8,437 nt of DNA from CAG-917 sp051883555 (GTDB lineage Bacteria > Bacillota > Clostridia > Christensenellales > CAG-917). The DNA is taken from positions 1 to 8,437 of the forward strand of contig JBJETY010000035.1 in NCBI GenBank assembly GCA_051883555.1, given 5' to 3'. Below, piece by piece: positions 7,099-8,437 of this stretch. Position 1 is the first letter of the stretch, and each line of letters starts with the position of its first letter. The position numbers and the translations under genes were made by a program. The notes below the pieces were generated by a model that saw nothing but the letters and a program-made list of their open reading frames with translations, ran no database searches and was not told the DNA's origin.

Positions 7099-8437
7099 TA
7101 TTCCTCCATATCGTATTCAAGTATCTTTTGGATATTTGCTACGTTCTTTGCTTCTTTAGACATACTGTCGCAGAAAACGTATTTGTCGTGTCTGAAATTC
7201 CATAATTCTTTTATATACGTTGCAAACGTCCTGGAATGTATAGGTTTCAACCTTTCTCCGCATTTAGGACATTCCGCTTCCCAATTTTTATCGAATCGCA
7301 AAACGTGTGGCTTAGGTTCGCACATAGCGTATACGCAGTTGGAGCAATTTTCGATGGCGTCCGACGGATTGTCGTAAACCAAAAATCTGCACTTGTCGGG
7401 ACAGTTGTTATTGCAACTTGCGCATATCATAACGAGGTCGGAATCGCCGACGTTTTTATTTTCGATAATTGCCGTACGGACAGGACATTTTATATCCTCA
7501 AGCCTTGCGCAGTGAAGCATAGCGCACCGTTTCGTGCAGTATATATCACGGTTTTTAGCGTCGTTACCCATAATGCCCTTACCGATTTTACTGACGGAAA
7601 CGCATTCATATCCTTTATCCGTTCTTATAAACGTAGAATTGCAATTTTCACATTTGAAATCGGTAACGCTGATTTCTTCCATCTTCGTTCCGTCTATCTT
7701 TCTTCCCTGACTATCCTCTCTGCATGCCTCGGTTGCGTCGCAATACAGTTTGCGGGAATCTGTCTTTTTATAGTTTTCATAATCTTCGAGCGAAAAAAGA
7801 CGGACGTTTCCGCAGTTAGGAACAGGACAACGGACGGCAACCATTTTTTCGTTATTGCTGCCTGCAATAATCGTTGCGTCAGAACTGTCGCTCGTCATAA
7901 GTCCTATTCTCGTAAAGTATGCAAGAGAATAACCTTCAAGTTCTCTCATATCGGCAAGCGAATAAATTTTTACGTCGTTTTTCTGACCTAATCTGTACAC
8001 ACGGCCGATTCTCTGGCTCATAGCAAGCGGGTCTGACGTAACGGAAAAATTGACTATAATATTGCATTCCTGCAAATTGGCGCCTTCCGTGTAGCATACG
8101 TCCTTTACGATAAGAACGGCGTTTTTGCGACGATTAAATTCATCGATTACGCGGTCCTTAAACGCCGCTTCGCCGATTATTATCCTTCCGACGTACTCGC
8201 CTAAACAACATAACACTTTATCCCATTCTTCTTTATCCGAATCGTAATCGAAAAATACGATTACCCTTTCCTGCGCGTTTTCATTAAGAATCTTTTTAAG
8301 CACGTCGATTTTGTATTCGAAAGTATCTTTGTTTTTATAATCGCAAAATACGAACTTATTTTCGGCTATTGCGGGAGAGTTTTCAAATTGCGACCAATAA
8401 TACTTAATTGCGCCGCGACGTTCAATTCCGTTCCAGG
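7098..8437 (-). CDS. SNF2-like superfamily-2 helicase, C-terminal part with Cys-rich tail (5' end outside window)
   Basis: The frame is open to the right edge, so this is a 445-residue C-terminal fragment; the in-frame GTG at 8303-8301 is internal, since 44 more codons upstream read as helicase-like protein. Fragment residues 1-160 form the second RecA-like domain of an SNF2/RapA-type helicase. Motif IV is RVIVFFDY (about 57-64), motif V is TEGANLQECNIIVNF (116-130), and motif VI is QRIGRVYRLGQ (141-151), with the arginines expected to contact ATP. The nucleotide-binding motifs I and II must lie beyond the window. Residues about 200-392 carry many paired cysteines (203/208, 232/238, 262/265, 300/304/309/317, 338/341/345/349, 364/367/372, 389/392), suggesting several zinc-binding modules. 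By family, it should be a DNA- or RNA-dependent ATPase acting in the cytoplasm. It is the first visible gene of the operon, and its stop overlaps the next start. The helicase call is firm; its substrate and pathway are unknown. Confidence 0.9.
   Translation of the reverse strand, partial: WNGIERRGAIKYYWSQFENSPAIAENKFVFCDYKNKDTFEYKIDVLKKILNENAQERVIVFFDYDSDKEEWDKVLCCLGEYVGRIIIGEAAFKDRVIDEFNRRKNAVLIVKDVCYTEGANLQECNIIVNFSVTSDPLAMSQRIGRVYRLGQKNDVKIYSLADMRELEGYSLAYFTRIGLMTSDSSDATIIAGSNNEKMVAVRCPVPNCGNVRLFSLEDYENYKKTDSRKLYCDATEACREDSQGRKIDGTKMEEISVTDFKCENCNSTFIRTDKGYECVSVSKIGKGIMGNDAKNRDIYCTKRCAMLHCARLEDIKCPVRTAIIENKNVGDSDLVMICASCNNNCPDKCRFLVYDNPSDAIENCSNCVYAMCEPKPHVLRFDKNWEAECPKCGERLKPIHSRTFATYIKELWNFRHDKYVFCDSMSKEAKNVANIQKILEYDMEE
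7099..7107 (-). promoter_or_regulatory. Ribosome binding site for the 538-aa Cys-rich protein
   Basis: On the minus strand GGAGG (7107-7103) stands 4 nt before the ATG at 7098-7096. The site lies inside the last codons of the helicase gene, and the helicase stop TAA shares its last A-position with the start (TAATG). This supports the chosen start and suggests translational coupling. Confidence 0.85.

Noticed and set aside
7236..7991. 251-codon open frame on the plus strand
   Set aside because: It is wholly antisense to the helicase tail, has no ribosome site, and its translation has no domain sense. It is a by-product of the codon use of the real gene.
8301..8303. GTG as the helicase start
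   Set aside because: The frame stays open for 44 more codons to the window edge and the added residues read as helicase-like protein; a start inside the second RecA domain would leave a non-functional fragment.
326..8437. DISARM or another named helicase defence system
   Set aside because: Only the helicase would fit. None of the other genes shows methylase, DUF1998, phospholipase D or nuclease motifs.

Overview
The window reads as one block of a leftward-transcribed (minus-strand) operon from a bacterium. Moderate-to-low GC, strong Shine-Dalgarno sites with uniform 4-nt spacing, BspA-like and MBG-type surface domains, and no signal peptide or sortase signal on the giant surface protein all suggest a Gram-positive, probably gut-associated Clostridia-type genome. 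That assignment is an inference and is weak, because no rRNA or other marker gene is present.

In transcription order (right to left) there are four tightly packed genes. (1) 8437-7098 is the C-terminal part of an SNF2/superfamily-2 helicase; its 5' end lies beyond the right edge. It carries helicase motifs IV, V and VI followed by a long cysteine-rich tail. (2) 7098-5482 is a 538-aa cysteine-rich protein of unknown function; its start overlaps the helicase stop (TAATG). (3) 5473-1427 is a 1348-aa membrane protein with five N-terminal transmembrane helices and an exported part of about 1190 residues, made of a BspA/LRR-like region, an Ig/PKD-like domain and about ten MBG-type beta repeats. (4) 1411-326 is a 361-aa protein with an N-terminal CxxC/CxxC zinc ribbon and a Sel1-like helical region. 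Gaps between genes are -1, 8 and 15 nt, and each downstream gene has its own good ribosome binding site, so this is very likely one transcription unit.

Positions 1-325 contain no credible gene. This AT-rich stretch holds a 110-bp imperfect inverted repeat (81-190), a possible plus-strand promoter just before it (TTGACA at 29-34), and short degenerate repeats (280-326) next to the end of the last gene. No canonical GC-rich stem plus T-run terminator is visible.

The combination is unusual: an intracellular nucleic-acid-dependent ATPase and zinc-rich partners are co-transcribed with a very large surface-exposed, non-sortase-anchored repeat protein. No known defence or secretion system is recognised. 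The cluster could be an undescribed system, but the function given here goes no further than domain-level inference.
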